Counted from the first letter of the stretch, positions 1 to 7,945 are shown. The stretch is 25,317 bases of DNA from Trueperaceae bacterium (GCA_011390455.1 JAABSI010000011.1:1-25317); one strand, 5' to 3'. The notes: generated by a model not told the origin, from the sequence alone. Numbers and translations are program-made.

Positions 1-668
1 GTGAAGCGCTTGTTGCCTTCTCGATCGGTCCAGGAGTCGTTGACCAGGCGGCCGGTGACGAACACCGGGTCGCCCTTGGCGAGCGTCGCGCTGGACTCGG
101 CGAGCTCGCGCCACACGTTGACGTCGATGTAGTGCGTGCGCTCCTGGTCGGCGCCGCTCCGATCGCGGAAGCGCTCGTTCACCGCGATCGAGAAGCGCGT
201 GACCGCGCTGCCGTTCGGGGTGTAGCGGAGCTCCGCGTCGCGGGTGAGGTTGCCGATGAGCAGCACCTGGTTGAGCGCGTCGCGCAAGCGCTGCTGTCCG
301 CGGGCGTCTCCGACCGTCGGCTCGTCGCCGCGGCCGCCGAAGCCGGCGACCTCGATCCGCGAGGCGACGACGTCGAGCGACGCGCGCTTCTGACCGTCGG
401 GCGCTTCCCAGCTGCGGTAGTTCAGGCGGCCCTCGACGAACACCGGGCTGCCCGCCTCGAGCTGGTTGGCGAACGACTCGCCCTGCGCGCCGAACACCGT
501 GACCCGGTGGTACCAGGCCAACTCCCGCGGCTGACCGTCGTCGCCGATGACGTGGTCGTTGCCGGCCACGTTCAGCTCCAAGATCGCCAGCCCGGCGGGG
601 GTGTAGCGAAGCTCGGGCGCCTGCGTGAGCGTCCCGACCAGGTAGACGTTGTTCAGTCCTCGTGCCAT
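1..668 (-). CDS. ssb: Single-stranded DNA-binding protein with two OB folds (3' end beyond window)
   Basis: Binds and protects single-stranded DNA in replication, repair and recombination. 222 residues are visible; the C-terminus lies off the left edge. Two OB folds sit in tandem: the first begins LNNVYLVGTLTQAPELRY (about residues 5-107), the second begins LNQVLLIGNLTRDAELRY (about 132-222), each with the SSB pattern GxLTxxxELRYTPxG and a later VFVxGRL strand. One chain with two OB folds is the Deinococcus-Thermus form, which works as a dimer instead of the usual tetramer. The ATG at 668-666 is preceded by a good GAGGAG ribosome site at 680-675. It lies 69 nt downstream of rpsF, the usual rpsF-ssb pairing; rpsR would be expected next, outside the window. 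Confidence 0.96.
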   Translation of the reverse strand, partial: MARGLNNVYLVGTLTQAPELRYTPAGLAILELNVAGNDHVIGDDGQPRELAWYHRVTVFGAQGESFANQLEAGSPVFVEGRLNYRSWEAPDGQKRASLDVVASRIEVAGFGGRGDEPTVGDARGQQRLRDALNQVLLIGNLTRDAELRYTPNGSAVTRFSIAVNERFRDRSGADQERTHYIDVNVWRELAESSATLAKGDPVFVTGRLVNDSWTDREGNKRF

Positions 669-737
669 CGTGTGCTCCTCACCGCCGGTCGACGCGCATG
701 CCGAACCGAACGGGCGGCGTGATCAACGCCTCGACCT

Positions 738-1082
738 TCAGGCTGCGGCTTCGCCTTCGGCGGGCTTCGCCTTCTTGGTCTTCCACTCGGGACGGTCCTT
801 GACGACCAGAACGCGCATGACGTTATCGCGCTGGCGCAGAGCGGCCTCGATCGTCTTGGGCGTCGTGCCCGAGAGCTCTAGGCGGTAGATGAGGTAGTAG
901 CCCTCGCCGCCCTTGCGGATCGGGTACGCGAGGCGGCGGATGCCCCACTCGTCGAGCTCGAGCACGGTTCCAGCGGCGCGTTCCACCTGCGTGGCGACGG
1001 CGTCCTTCTCGGTCTGGATCTGTGCCTCGGTGAGGCTCGGGTCGAGGATGACGTTCAGGTCGTACTTCGCGGGGTTGGCCAT
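738..1082 (-). CDS. rpsF: 30S ribosomal protein S6
   Basis: Component of the small ribosomal subunit that binds 16S rRNA together with S18. The 114-residue product has the S6 pattern: an opening YDLNVILDPSLTEAQ strand-turn, the WGIRRLAYPIRKGGEGYYLIYRLE core, and NVMRVLVVK near residue 95, followed by a short Lys/Ala/Glu-rich tail. Length is normal for the family. The ATG at 1082-1080 follows a near-perfect Shine-Dalgarno AGGAGGTG at 1095-1088. It is first in the order rpsF-ssb on this strand, with a long untranslated leader upstream. Confidence 0.97.
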   Translation of the reverse strand: MANPAKYDLNVILDPSLTEAQIQTEKDAVATQVERAAGTVLELDEWGIRRLAYPIRKGGEGYYLIYRLELSGTTPKTIEAALRQRDNVMRVLVVKDRPEWKTKKAKPAEGEAAA

Positions 1083-1368
1083 GGTTGCACCTCCTATCGA
1101 TGTGCTGGTGGTGCGTGGCCGCGCGTCCGACGTCCTTCGACCCCCGCGGTCCGGCGGCCCGGGGGCCGCGGCGGAGCGGAGCAGCGCCGCCGACGGGGTC
1201 GGAGGCGGGTCGTCCGGTGCGCCGGGCTCGGTGGCCGGCAGCGCGGTGGACGGTCGTAGGGAGCCGTCGGTCCGGGAGCTCCTCGGATCTCCGAGGGCGC
1301 CCTCGCGCGGGGGTCGTCACCCTCCCCAGCGTAGGCTCGCGGTCCGCGCGCAGGGCGCGCGAAGCCGA
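1083..1368 (-). promoter_or_regulatory. Long structured leader of rpsF
   Basis: No convincing gene lies between hemG and rpsF. If transcription starts just after the extended -10 at 1383-1375, the rpsF mRNA has a leader of about 285 nt. It holds several inverted repeats: GCGCGC arms at 1346-1351/1355-1360, CCTCGG/CCGAGG at 1281-1286/1291-1296, and GCGGCC/GGCCGC at 1154-1159/1164-1169. In many bacteria rpsF leaders carry an RNA element bound by the S6:S18 complex for autoregulation. I cannot show that motif here, and hairpins arise easily in such GC-rich DNA. Confidence 0.35.
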
Positions 1369-1374
1369 ATGCGG

Positions 1375-1383
1375 AGTGTAGCA
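1375..1383 (-). promoter_or_regulatory. Candidate extended -10 promoter for rpsF-ssb
   Basis: Reading the minus strand, TGcTACACT is a TG-extended -10 element, 35 nt beyond the hemG stop. No recognisable -35 hexamer lies 16-18 nt upstream. It is one of very few TAnnnT hexamers in this GC-rich gap. Confidence 0.35.
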
Positions 1384-1417
1384 CACCCGGGCGTACCTTC
1401 GGGGCCGGTGGCTGCGC

Positions 1418-2809
1418 TCAGACCCGCGGCACCCCCGCGAGGCGTTCCGCCGCGGCCTTCGCGGAGCGCACCACGTCGTTGAGCCCCACGCCGTCGAGGT
1501 AGTTCCCGGCGAGCACCACGTTCGGCCGGCGCGTGGCGAGCGCCGCGCGGGCGCGGGCCACGCGCTCGCGGTGCCCGAGCCCGAACTGCGGGATGCCGCG
1601 CGGCCAGCGTGCGATCAGCACCGACTCCGGCTCCGCCACGATCCCCATGGTCCGCTCCAGGTCCCGGCGCACGGCCGCCAGCGCGTCCTCGTCCGACAGC
1701 GCCACGAAGCCCGGATCGAGCGCGCCGCCGGCGATCGCGCGCAGCGCCACCTTGCCGGACGGCGCCTGGTCGGGGAAGGTCGACGAGCTCCAGAGCACGC
1801 CCAGCGACCGGACCCCCTCGCCGCGCGGCGCCAGGAAGCCGAAGCCGTCCAGCGGCCGCGCGACGTCGATCCGGTCGTAGCCGAGCGCCACCACCGCGAC
1901 GTCGACGTAGCGGATCGTCGCGAGCTCGCTGGCGGCGTCCGGGACGTCGTGCGCGAGCAGGTCGGCGGCCGCGAAGGCCGGCGTGGCGAGCACCACCGCG
2001 TCGGCGTCGAGCGCTTCGCCGTCCGCCAGCTCGACGACGACGCCGCCGCCCGGACGCCCGACCGCGTCGCGCAGCGCCACCGCCCGCGCGCCCGTGCGCA
2101 GCCGCGCGCCCAGCTCGTCCGCCAGCGCGTCGATCAGCGTCCGCACGCCGCCCTCGAACGTGGTGAGGCGGCCGTCGCCCTTCGGTGCGCCGCTGGGGGC
2201 CGGCGCGGCGCCCTCGGCGCGGCGCGCCGCCGCCATGCCGCGCAGCAGCGAGCCGTGGGACGCCTCCAGCTTGCGCAGGCGCGGGAACAGGGCGTCGAGC
2301 GACAGCTCGCGCGGGTCGCCGGCGGTGATTCCCGCGACGAACACGCCGGCGAACACACGCGCCGCCTCGAAGCCGAAGTGGCGCGCGACGAAGTCGTACA
2401 CCGTCTCCTCGCGCCGCACGGAGCGCGCGAGCAGCGGTTCGGACAGGGCGCGCAGCTTGCCGGGGAACGACAGCAGCTCCGAGCGCAGGAAGCTACCGGG
2501 CGAGGTCGGCAGCGCGCGGAGCCCGCCGTCGCGGTAGACGAAGCGCGCGGCGGCGGCGTCGGCCGCGGGGCGCAGCCGGTCCTCGAGCCCCAGCTCGCGG
2601 GCGAGCACCAACGTCTCGGGCACGTTGGCGAGGAAGCCGTTCGGACCCCAGTCGAAGGTGTAGCCGTCCTGGACGGACGTGCGCACCTTGCCGCCGGGCG
2701 CGTCCGCGGCCTCCAGCACCACGACGTCGAGCTCGGGGCGGAGGTGCAGCAGGGCGTGGGCGGTGGCGAGGCCGGCGAGGCCCCCGCCGACGACGGCGAC
2801 GCGGTTCAT
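1418..2809 (-). CDS. hemG: Protoporphyrinogen/coproporphyrinogen oxidase (HemY/HemG type, FAD)
   Basis: FAD- and oxygen-dependent oxidation of protoporphyrinogen IX to protoporphyrin IX, the penultimate heme step. The 463-residue protein opens with the dinucleotide-binding VAVVGGGLAGLATAHAL (residues 4-20), has VVVLEAADAPGGKVRT at about 29-44, a WGPNGFLANVPE segment near 54, and ends with the FAD-contacting GNYLDGVGLNDVVRSA motif near residue 440. The same family includes CgoX, which oxidises coproporphyrinogen III; hemF nearby favours the protoporphyrin role. It starts 34 nt after hemH and lacks a Shine-Dalgarno, but TACGCT lies 7 nt before the ATG, so it may have its own leaderless transcript as well as read-through from the hem operon. 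The alternative symbol is hemY. Confidence 0.93.
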   Translation of the reverse strand: MNRVAVVGGGLAGLATAHALLHLRPELDVVVLEAADAPGGKVRTSVQDGYTFDWGPNGFLANVPETLVLARELGLEDRLRPAADAAAARFVYRDGGLRALPTSPGSFLRSELLSFPGKLRALSEPLLARSVRREETVYDFVARHFGFEAARVFAGVFVAGITAGDPRELSLDALFPRLRKLEASHGSLLRGMAAARRAEGAAPAPSGAPKGDGRLTTFEGGVRTLIDALADELGARLRTGARAVALRDAVGRPGGGVVVELADGEALDADAVVLATPAFAAADLLAHDVPDAASELATIRYVDVAVVALGYDRIDVARPLDGFGFLAPRGEGVRSLGVLWSSSTFPDQAPSGKVALRAIAGGALDPGFVALSDEDALAAVRRDLERTMGIVAEPESVLIARWPRGIPQFGLGHRERVARARAALATRRPNVVLAGNYLDGVGLNDVVRSAKAAAERLAGVPRV

Positions 2810-2816
2810 GCGGGTC

Positions 2817-2822
2817 AGCGTA
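2817..2822 (-). promoter_or_regulatory. -10-like TACGCT before hemG (leaderless start)
   Basis: TACGCT on the minus strand ends 7 nt before the hemG ATG; no ribosome site is present between. It fits the TANNNT leaderless pattern seen at several other genes here. Confidence 0.5.
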
Positions 2823-2843
2823 CCGCCGTTCAGCGCGCGGGCT

Positions 2844-3968
2844 TCATCGGGTCGGGTACTGCGCGTTCTTCGGGGACACGGTCACCGCCGTGCGCTTGTA
2901 CGGCGCGACCGGCTTGAGCACGTTGCGGCACTGCGGGTTGACGCAGCCGGGGCAGCGGAAGCCGTAGTTGGGCGTGCACGCGACGCCTTCGGCGAGGTGG
3001 CCCGCCACCAGGTCGGCGAGCGCGTCCTGGAACTCGGGCATGCCGTTGAGCGCCGGGGCGCGGTGGAAGTTCGTGATCCCCGCCTCGTGGGCCACCTCGC
3101 CGTACTCGATGTCGAGCTCGTGCAGCGTCTCGATGTGGTCGCTCGTGAAGGCGATGCCCACCACCAGGACGTTCTTCCGCTTCTTCTTGCCCAGATCCTT
3201 CAGCACCGACTCGGTCGAGGCGCCCAGCCAGCGCACCGGGCCGACGTCGGACTGGTAGCTGATCAGGTACTCGTGGTCGTAGCCGAGGCGCTCCATCACC
3301 TCGTGCACCGAGGCCCCGATCTCGGCCGGGTAGGCGTCGCCGCGGTCGATGACGTCGAGCGGCAGCGAGTGCGCGCTGAAGACGATGACCGCGTCGTCCC
3401 GGTCCTCGGGGGCGAACTTCGCGAGCCCCTGGCGCACCGTCTCGGTCATCGCGTCGATGAAGCCGGGATGCGTGGGCCAGCGGTCGAGCACCGACCAGGT
3501 GAAGCGGTCGGCGAGCCCGGTGCGGCGCGCCGCGCGCCACAGCTCGTTGAGCGAGGAGCCGGTCGTCGAGCAACTGAACTGCGGGTACTGGGTGAAGGCC
3601 ACCGCGCGGGTCACGCCGTCGGCCGCCATCTGCTTCAGGGCCGTCTCGCTGGTCGGTTCGATGTAGCGGAAGGCCACGTAGAACTTGTGGGGTGCGGTCT
3701 CGGGCGAGAGCCGGTCGAGGCGCTCGACCATCCCGCGCCCCTGCTCCTCGGTCCACGCGAGGATGGGGGAGCCGCCGCCGATCTCCTGGTAGTGCTGCTG
3801 GATCTTCTTGGTGCGGCGGTCGGCGATGAAGGGGCCCAGCCACTTCTGCAGCGGCAGCTGGATGATCTCGCGGTCCTCGAACAGCGCGCGCAGGAAGGGG
3901 TTGACGTCGTCGAGGGTCTTGGGCCCCCCCAGGTTCATCATCACGATGCCGGTCGGTCCGTCGCTCAT
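2844..3968 (-). CDS. hemH: Ferrochelatase with animal-type [2Fe-2S] cysteine pattern
   Basis: Inserts Fe2+ into protoporphyrin IX to form protoheme. The 374-residue protein has NLGGP (12-16), FIADRRT (47-53), GGGSPI (64-69), the catalytic His in FSAHSLP (His200) and the acidic TSDHIETLHELDIEY segment (275-289). Four cysteines stand where the human mitochondrial enzyme binds its [2Fe-2S] cluster: Cys133 in QFSCSTTGSSLN and Cys339, Cys342, Cys347 in CPGCVNPQC (C-x2-C-x4-C); a further Cys331 lies near. Alignment from memory with human FECH is strong over nearly the whole length, unlike the shorter cluster-free Bacillus type. The ATG at 3968 overlaps the hemF stop (ATGA) and follows GAGGAG at 3980-3975. 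Confidence 0.97.
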   Translation of the reverse strand: MSDGPTGIVMMNLGGPKTLDDVNPFLRALFEDREIIQLPLQKWLGPFIADRRTKKIQQHYQEIGGGSPILAWTEEQGRGMVERLDRLSPETAPHKFYVAFRYIEPTSETALKQMAADGVTRAVAFTQYPQFSCSTTGSSLNELWRAARRTGLADRFTWSVLDRWPTHPGFIDAMTETVRQGLAKFAPEDRDDAVIVFSAHSLPLDVIDRGDAYPAEIGASVHEVMERLGYDHEYLISYQSDVGPVRWLGASTESVLKDLGKKKRKNVLVVGIAFTSDHIETLHELDIEYGEVAHEAGITNFHRAPALNGMPEFQDALADLVAGHLAEGVACTPNYGFRCPGCVNPQCRNVLKPVAPYKRTAVTVSPKNAQYPTR

Positions 3969-5032
3969 GGGTCGCTCCTCACGGGGGTCCCGCCGGGGCT
4001 TTCGAGCCATGCGCGGGGCTGGAAGTAGGCGAGCGCGGCGGCCTCGGGGCTGCCGGGCTCGGGCTGGTGGTCGAAGGCCCACCGGGCGATCGGGGGCATG
4101 GACATCAGGATCGCCTCGATGTGGCCGCCGGTCTGCAAGCCGAACAGCGTTCCGCGGTCGTAGACGAGGTTGAACTCCACGTAGCGCCCGCGCCGCACCG
4201 CCTGCCAAGCGCGTTCGGCGTCGGTGTAGGGGTCGCGGCGATGGCGCTCCACCAGCGGGACGTAGGCCGGCAGGAGCGCGTCGATGCCCCCCTGCACGCA
4301 GGCGAGGTCGGCCTCGAAGTCGCCCGCGCCCACGGGGCTGAGCTCGTCGAAGAAGACGCCGCCCACGCCGCGCATCTCGCCGCGGTGGCGCACGGTGAAG
4401 TACGCGTCGCACGTGGCCTTCCACGCTGGGTAATCGGCCTGCGGGTGGTCGGCGCACCAGTCGGCCAACGCGCCGTGGAAGTGGCGCACGTCGTCGGCCA
4501 CCGGGTACGCGGGGGTCAGGTCGGCGCCGCCGCCGAACCACCAGGCCGCGGGCCCCTCCCCGCCGACCTCGAAGTACCGGAAGTTGGCGTGGAAGGCGGG
4601 CACGTGCGGGTTGCGCGCGTGTAGCACCATCGACACGCCGGTGGCGAACCAGGGGCGCCCCTCGGTGCCGGGGTGCGTCGCCGCGAGGCTCGGGGGCACC
4701 CGCTCGCCGCGCACGGCCGAGACGTTCACGCCGCCGCGCTCGAACACCCGGCCCTCCTCGATCACGCGCGCCTGGCCGCCGCCGCCCTCCGGTCGATGCC
4801 AGACGTGGCGCCCGAAGCGCCCCGGGCCGGCGTCCGCCCCGGCCTCGTCGGGCCGGCCGGTCGCGCCGTCCTGCGCCTGGGCGTCCTCGAGCGCCTCGAA
4901 GCCGGCCACGAGCGTCGCCTGGGCCGTGAGCATCATGTCGAGCACGCGCGCCCGGCGACCGCTCAGGTCGAGGCCGAAGGGCCGGTCGTCGCCGGCGCGC
5001 ACGACGTCCGGAGCCACCGTCGCTCCGCTCAT
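3965..5032 (-). CDS. hemF: Oxygen-dependent coproporphyrinogen III oxidase
   Basis: Oxidatively decarboxylates coproporphyrinogen III to protoporphyrinogen IX using O2. The 355-residue protein shows GGGGQARVIEEGRVFE (83-98), GGVNVSAVRGE (100-110), the signature HANFRYFEVGG (148-158), WWFGGGADLTPAYP (164-177), GVGGVFFDEL (222-231) and YVEFNLVYDRGTLFGLQ toward the C-terminus, all in HemF order. A residue stretch rich in Asp, Gly and Ala at about 50-75 has no counterpart in E. coli HemF as I recall it, making this copy longer than the ~300-residue norm. The ATG overlaps the hemE stop by 4 nt, and its own stop overlaps the hemH start. HemF marks the protoporphyrin-dependent, aerobic pathway. Confidence 0.97.
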   Translation of the reverse strand: MSGATVAPDVVRAGDDRPFGLDLSGRRARVLDMMLTAQATLVAGFEALEDAQAQDGATGRPDEAGADAGPGRFGRHVWHRPEGGGGQARVIEEGRVFERGGVNVSAVRGERVPPSLAATHPGTEGRPWFATGVSMVLHARNPHVPAFHANFRYFEVGGEGPAAWWFGGGADLTPAYPVADDVRHFHGALADWCADHPQADYPAWKATCDAYFTVRHRGEMRGVGGVFFDELSPVGAGDFEADLACVQGGIDALLPAYVPLVERHRRDPYTDAERAWQAVRRGRYVEFNLVYDRGTLFGLQTGGHIEAILMSMPPIARWAFDHQPEPGSPEAAALAYFQPRAWLESPGGTPVRSDP

Positions 5033-6066
5033 CGGACCGCCTGGGCGTGGCGGTCGAAGCCGCGGACGGTGGCGACGAGCCGCTCGACGGCGGCGGGGTC
5101 GGTCTGGGGGAAGATGCCGTGGCCGAGGTTGAACACGTGGGCGCCACCGAGGCCGGCGCGCAGGACCCCGCGCACCTCCTCCTCGAGGGCGTCCAGCGGC
5201 CCCAGGAGCGCGGCCGGATCGAGGTTCCCCTGGAGCGTCTTGGCCGGGGCCACCGCGCGCCACGCACCGAGGGGGCGGCGCCAATCGACCGACAGCGCCT
5301 CGCACGGGAGCGCCGCGACCTCGCGTTCGAGATGGGCGCCGTCGAGCGCGAGGTAGATGCGGGGCACGTCCAGGTCTGCGAGCCCGTCCAGCACGCGCTT
5401 GGCGTAGGGCGCGCCGAAGCGCGCGTAGGTCCCGGCATCGTGCAGGCCGGCCCACGAATCGAACAGTTGGATCGCCTGGGCGCCGGCCTTCACCTGCATC
5501 CGGAGGTAGGCGATCGAGGTGTCGGCGAGCTTGCCGAGCAGCGCGTGGGCGGCGTCGGGCTCGCTGCGCAGGAAGGCCCGGAAGTGCGCGTACTCCTTGC
5601 TGCCCGAACCCTCCACCGCGTAGGTGGCGAGCGTGAGCGGGGCTCCGCCGAAGCCGAGGAGCGCGGTGCCGCGGTGCTCCTGCTCGAGCTCGGCGCGCAG
5701 CAGCCGGATCGCCTCCGCGACGAAGGGGGCGACCTCGTCCTCGCTCGGCACCCGCAGCGCGTCGACCGCCGCGCGGTCGCGGACGGGCGCGGTCAGCACC
5801 GGACCGGGCCGGAAGTCGAGGTCGAGCCCCATCGGCGGGAGCGGCGTCATGATGTCGCTGAACAGGATCGCGCCGTCCATCGCGTAGCGGCGCACCGGTT
5901 GCAGCGTGACCTCGGCGGTCAGGTCCGGGGTGCGCGCCAGCGTCCAGAAGTCGTGGCGCTCCTTGAGGGCGCGGTACTCGGGCAGGTGGCGGCCCGCTTG
6001 ACGCATCACCCACACGGGTGCGCGCGGCGTGTCTTCACCCGCAAGGGCGCGGAGCAACAGGCTCAT
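5029..6066 (-). CDS. hemE: Uroporphyrinogen decarboxylase
   Basis: Removes four carboxyl groups from uroporphyrinogen III to give coproporphyrinogen III. The 345-residue product is of normal length and carries the N-terminal signature VWVMRQAGRHLPEYR (18-32), LFSDIMTPLPPMGL with the catalytic Asp71, GFGGAPLTLATY, the FDSWAG motif, and the C-terminal FNLGHGIFPQTDP. The usual MRQAGRYLPEY has His instead of Tyr at residue 27. The ATG at 6066 follows GAGGAG and overlaps the response-regulator stop (ATGA); the hemE stop overlaps hemF in the same way. Its position right after a two-component regulator shows the sensor genes are inside the heme transcript. Confidence 0.97.
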   Translation of the reverse strand: MSLLLRALAGEDTPRAPVWVMRQAGRHLPEYRALKERHDFWTLARTPDLTAEVTLQPVRRYAMDGAILFSDIMTPLPPMGLDLDFRPGPVLTAPVRDRAAVDALRVPSEDEVAPFVAEAIRLLRAELEQEHRGTALLGFGGAPLTLATYAVEGSGSKEYAHFRAFLRSEPDAAHALLGKLADTSIAYLRMQVKAGAQAIQLFDSWAGLHDAGTYARFGAPYAKRVLDGLADLDVPRIYLALDGAHLEREVAALPCEALSVDWRRPLGAWRAVAPAKTLQGNLDPAALLGPLDALEEEVRGVLRAGLGGAHVFNLGHGIFPQTDPAAVERLVATVRGFDRHAQAVR

Positions 6067-6782
6067 CGGGTCTCCTCGTGAACGGGCTCGGGCTGGGGCG
6101 TGAAGCGGTAGCCGACCCCCCAGACGGTGTGGATGTGCACGGGTGCGGACGGGTCGGGCTCGAACAGCCGACGCAGACGCAGCACCACGTTGTCGATCGT
6201 GCGCGACGAGGGGAAGGCGTCGTCGCCCCACACCACGTCGAGGATGTCGTCGCGGCCGACCACCTGGCCCGAGCGTTCGGCCAACAACCGCAGGATGCCC
6301 ACCTCGCGCACGCCCAACGCCTCGCGCCGGCCGTCGGCCAACGTCGCCGTCCAGCTCCGCAGGTCGACCGTATGGCCGGCGAACCGGAGCTCCTCGACCG
6401 GCGGCGCGGCCGCGCCCCACGTGCGGCGTCGCAGCAGCGCATCGACGCGCAGGAGGAACTCGGGCAGGTGGAACGGCTTCGCCAAGTAGTCGTCGCCGCC
6501 CGCGCGCAGCCCGCGGACGCGGTCCTCGGGCTCACCGCGCGCCGACAGGAAGAGCACCGGCGTCGCGTCGCCCGCAGCGCGGCGGCGCTCGCAGAGGCTG
6601 AAGCCGTCGATGCCCGGCAGCATCACGTCGAGGACGACCAGGTCGGCGCCAGCGGCCCACGCGGCCTCCCCGGCCGGCCCGTCGGGGGCGATCGTCACCC
6701 GGTACCCCTCGGCCTCGAGGTTGTCGCGCAGCACGTCGGCCATCGCGGCCTCGTCCTCGACCACGACCACGCGTGCGCTCAT
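6063..6782 (-). CDS. OmpR/PhoB-family response regulator embedded in hem operon
   Basis: DNA-binding response regulator, 239 residues. Receiver domain at about 1-118: acidic Glu9/Asp10 (VVVVEDE), phospho-acceptor Asp52 in LDVMLPG, Ser80 in LFLSARGE and Lys102 in YLAKPF. A winged-helix OmpR-type domain fills about 130-232, with the typical ending HIHTVWGVGYRF. It is coupled by 4-nt overlaps to the histidine kinase upstream and to hemE downstream, so it is the obvious partner of that kinase. Family members bind two direct repeats of about 7 bp spaced 11 bp apart; such a repeat lies before hemA at 11886-11903, a candidate target by inference only. Function other than transcription control cannot be read from the sequence. 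Confidence 0.95.
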   Translation of the reverse strand: MSARVVVVEDEAAMADVLRDNLEAEGYRVTIAPDGPAGEAAWAAGADLVVLDVMLPGIDGFSLCERRRAAGDATPVLFLSARGEPEDRVRGLRAGGDDYLAKPFHLPEFLLRVDALLRRRTWGAAAPPVEELRFAGHTVDLRSWTATLADGRREALGVREVGILRLLAERSGQVVGRDDILDVVWGDDAFPSSRTIDNVVLRLRRLFEPDPSAPVHIHTVWGVGYRFTPQPEPVHEETR

Positions 6783-7945
6783 GCCGGCGCCTCCACGGCG
6801 CGCGTGCCGCCACCGGCCGGCGCGCTCTCCTCGGCCGCCACCACCCGCCGCGGCAGCACCACCGTGAAGCGCGCCCCGGTGCCGGTCGGGTTCTCCTCCG
6901 CGCGCACCCAACCGTGCAGCGACTCGACGATCGTCCGCACCAGGTGCAGGCCGATGCCGACGCCGGTCGTCGTGCGGGTCATCTCGTCGCCGGCCCGGTA
7001 GAAGCGATCGAACACCCGCTCCCGCTCGTCGCGCGTCAGGCCCGGCCCGGCGTCGTCGACGTGCAGGTGCACCAGGTCGCCGTCGGCGTGGAGCGTCACC
7101 CGCACCCGCTTCCGGGGGTTCGGGTCGTACTTGACGGCGTTGTCGAGCAGGTTGTGGAGCACGATCGCGAAGGCGTCGACGTCGAGCGAGACGGGCAGCG
7201 GCTCCGGTGCGTAGGCGACCTCGAGGAGCGCGCCGCGCTCCTCGAGGCCCGCGCGCGCGCGGCCGAGATGCCCTTGCACCACGGCGTTGAGGTCGGCCGC
7301 GGCGAGGACGGGTGGCGCGTCGCCGTGCTGCAGGCGCGCGCTGGCGAGCACCTGGTCGCTCGTGCGCTCGAGGCGGTCGAGCTCGGTCTCCATCTTGCGC
7401 AGGTACGCGACCGTTCGTTCGGGCGACGCGGGCCTGAGCGAGAGCGTCTGCACCAACAGCCGCAGGGTGCCGATCGGCGTCTTGAACTCGTGGGTGACCG
7501 CGGACAGGAAGTTCTGCTGCCGCCGCTTGAGCTCGCGCTCCACCCGCAGGCTGCCGGCGATCAGCCACAGCATCCCCAGGATCACGAAGGCGAAGAAGGG
7601 GCCCTCGAAGGCGAACATGCGCTGCGTCGAGCGCGTCGCCGCCTCCACGCCGCGCTGCGCCTCGGGGTCGATCTCCAGGCGCCCGGTGGCGGTGGCCTGC
7701 AGGTGGGGGTACCGCGCGAGCAGCGCGGAGGTGGCGCCGGGGTCGGCGGCGAGCAGCTCGTTCGCGGTGGCGACGTCGCGCGCCCAGGCCGCGGCGCGCT
7801 CGCGTGCGGCCGCGTCGAGGGCCCGCCCCTGGTACACCATCCACCACGCCACCTGCGCGAGCACGAAGGCGACGATCACGAAGAACGCGATGCGGGTGGC
7901 GGCGCGCGAGCGACCGCCGTGCAGGACCTCGGTGCGGCGGTTCAT
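6779..7945 (-). CDS. Sensor histidine kinase embedded in hem operon
   Basis: Membrane sensor kinase of 388 residues, partner of the adjacent OmpR-type regulator. Two membrane segments, about 18-37 and 112-132, enclose an extracytoplasmic region of roughly 75 residues with no sensor fold that I recognise. Then follow a HisKA domain with HEFKTPIG (His152 in FLSAVTHEFKTP), an N box LLDNAVKYDP, a G1 box DDAGPGL and a G2 box GVGIGLHLV; the catalytic domain ends near residue 370. There is no obvious HAMP or PAS domain. The ATG at 7945 overlaps the hemB stop, and its stop overlaps the regulator start. The signal is unknown; heme, porphyrin or redox stress are guesses from the neighbours. Confidence 0.94.
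   Translation of the reverse strand: MNRRTEVLHGGRSRAATRIAFFVIVAFVLAQVAWWMVYQGRALDAAARERAAAWARDVATANELLAADPGATSALLARYPHLQATATGRLEIDPEAQRGVEAATRSTQRMFAFEGPFFAFVILGMLWLIAGSLRVERELKRRQQNFLSAVTHEFKTPIGTLRLLVQTLSLRPASPERTVAYLRKMETELDRLERTSDQVLASARLQHGDAPPVLAAADLNAVVQGHLGRARAGLEERGALLEVAYAPEPLPVSLDVDAFAIVLHNLLDNAVKYDPNPRKRVRVTLHADGDLVHLHVDDAGPGLTRDERERVFDRFYRAGDEMTRTTTGVGIGLHLVRTIVESLHGWVRAEENPTGTGARFTVVLPRRVVAAEESAPAGGGTRAVEAPA

Noticed and set aside
132..722. Plus-strand open frame across the left edge (196 codons)
   Set aside because: It is the antisense shadow of ssb; its translation is low-complexity Arg/Ala/Val-rich, while the minus strand gives a clear two-OB SSB.
1094..1384. Open frames on both strands in the rpsF upstream gap
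   Set aside because: Arg/Pro/Ser-rich translations typical of GC-rich noncoding DNA, no ribosome site and no recognisable domain.
3965..6013. Very long minus-strand frame starting far upstream of hemF (682 codons)
   Set aside because: Only the part from 5032 resembles HemF; the upstream half is an out-of-frame reading of hemE and is Arg/Pro-rich.
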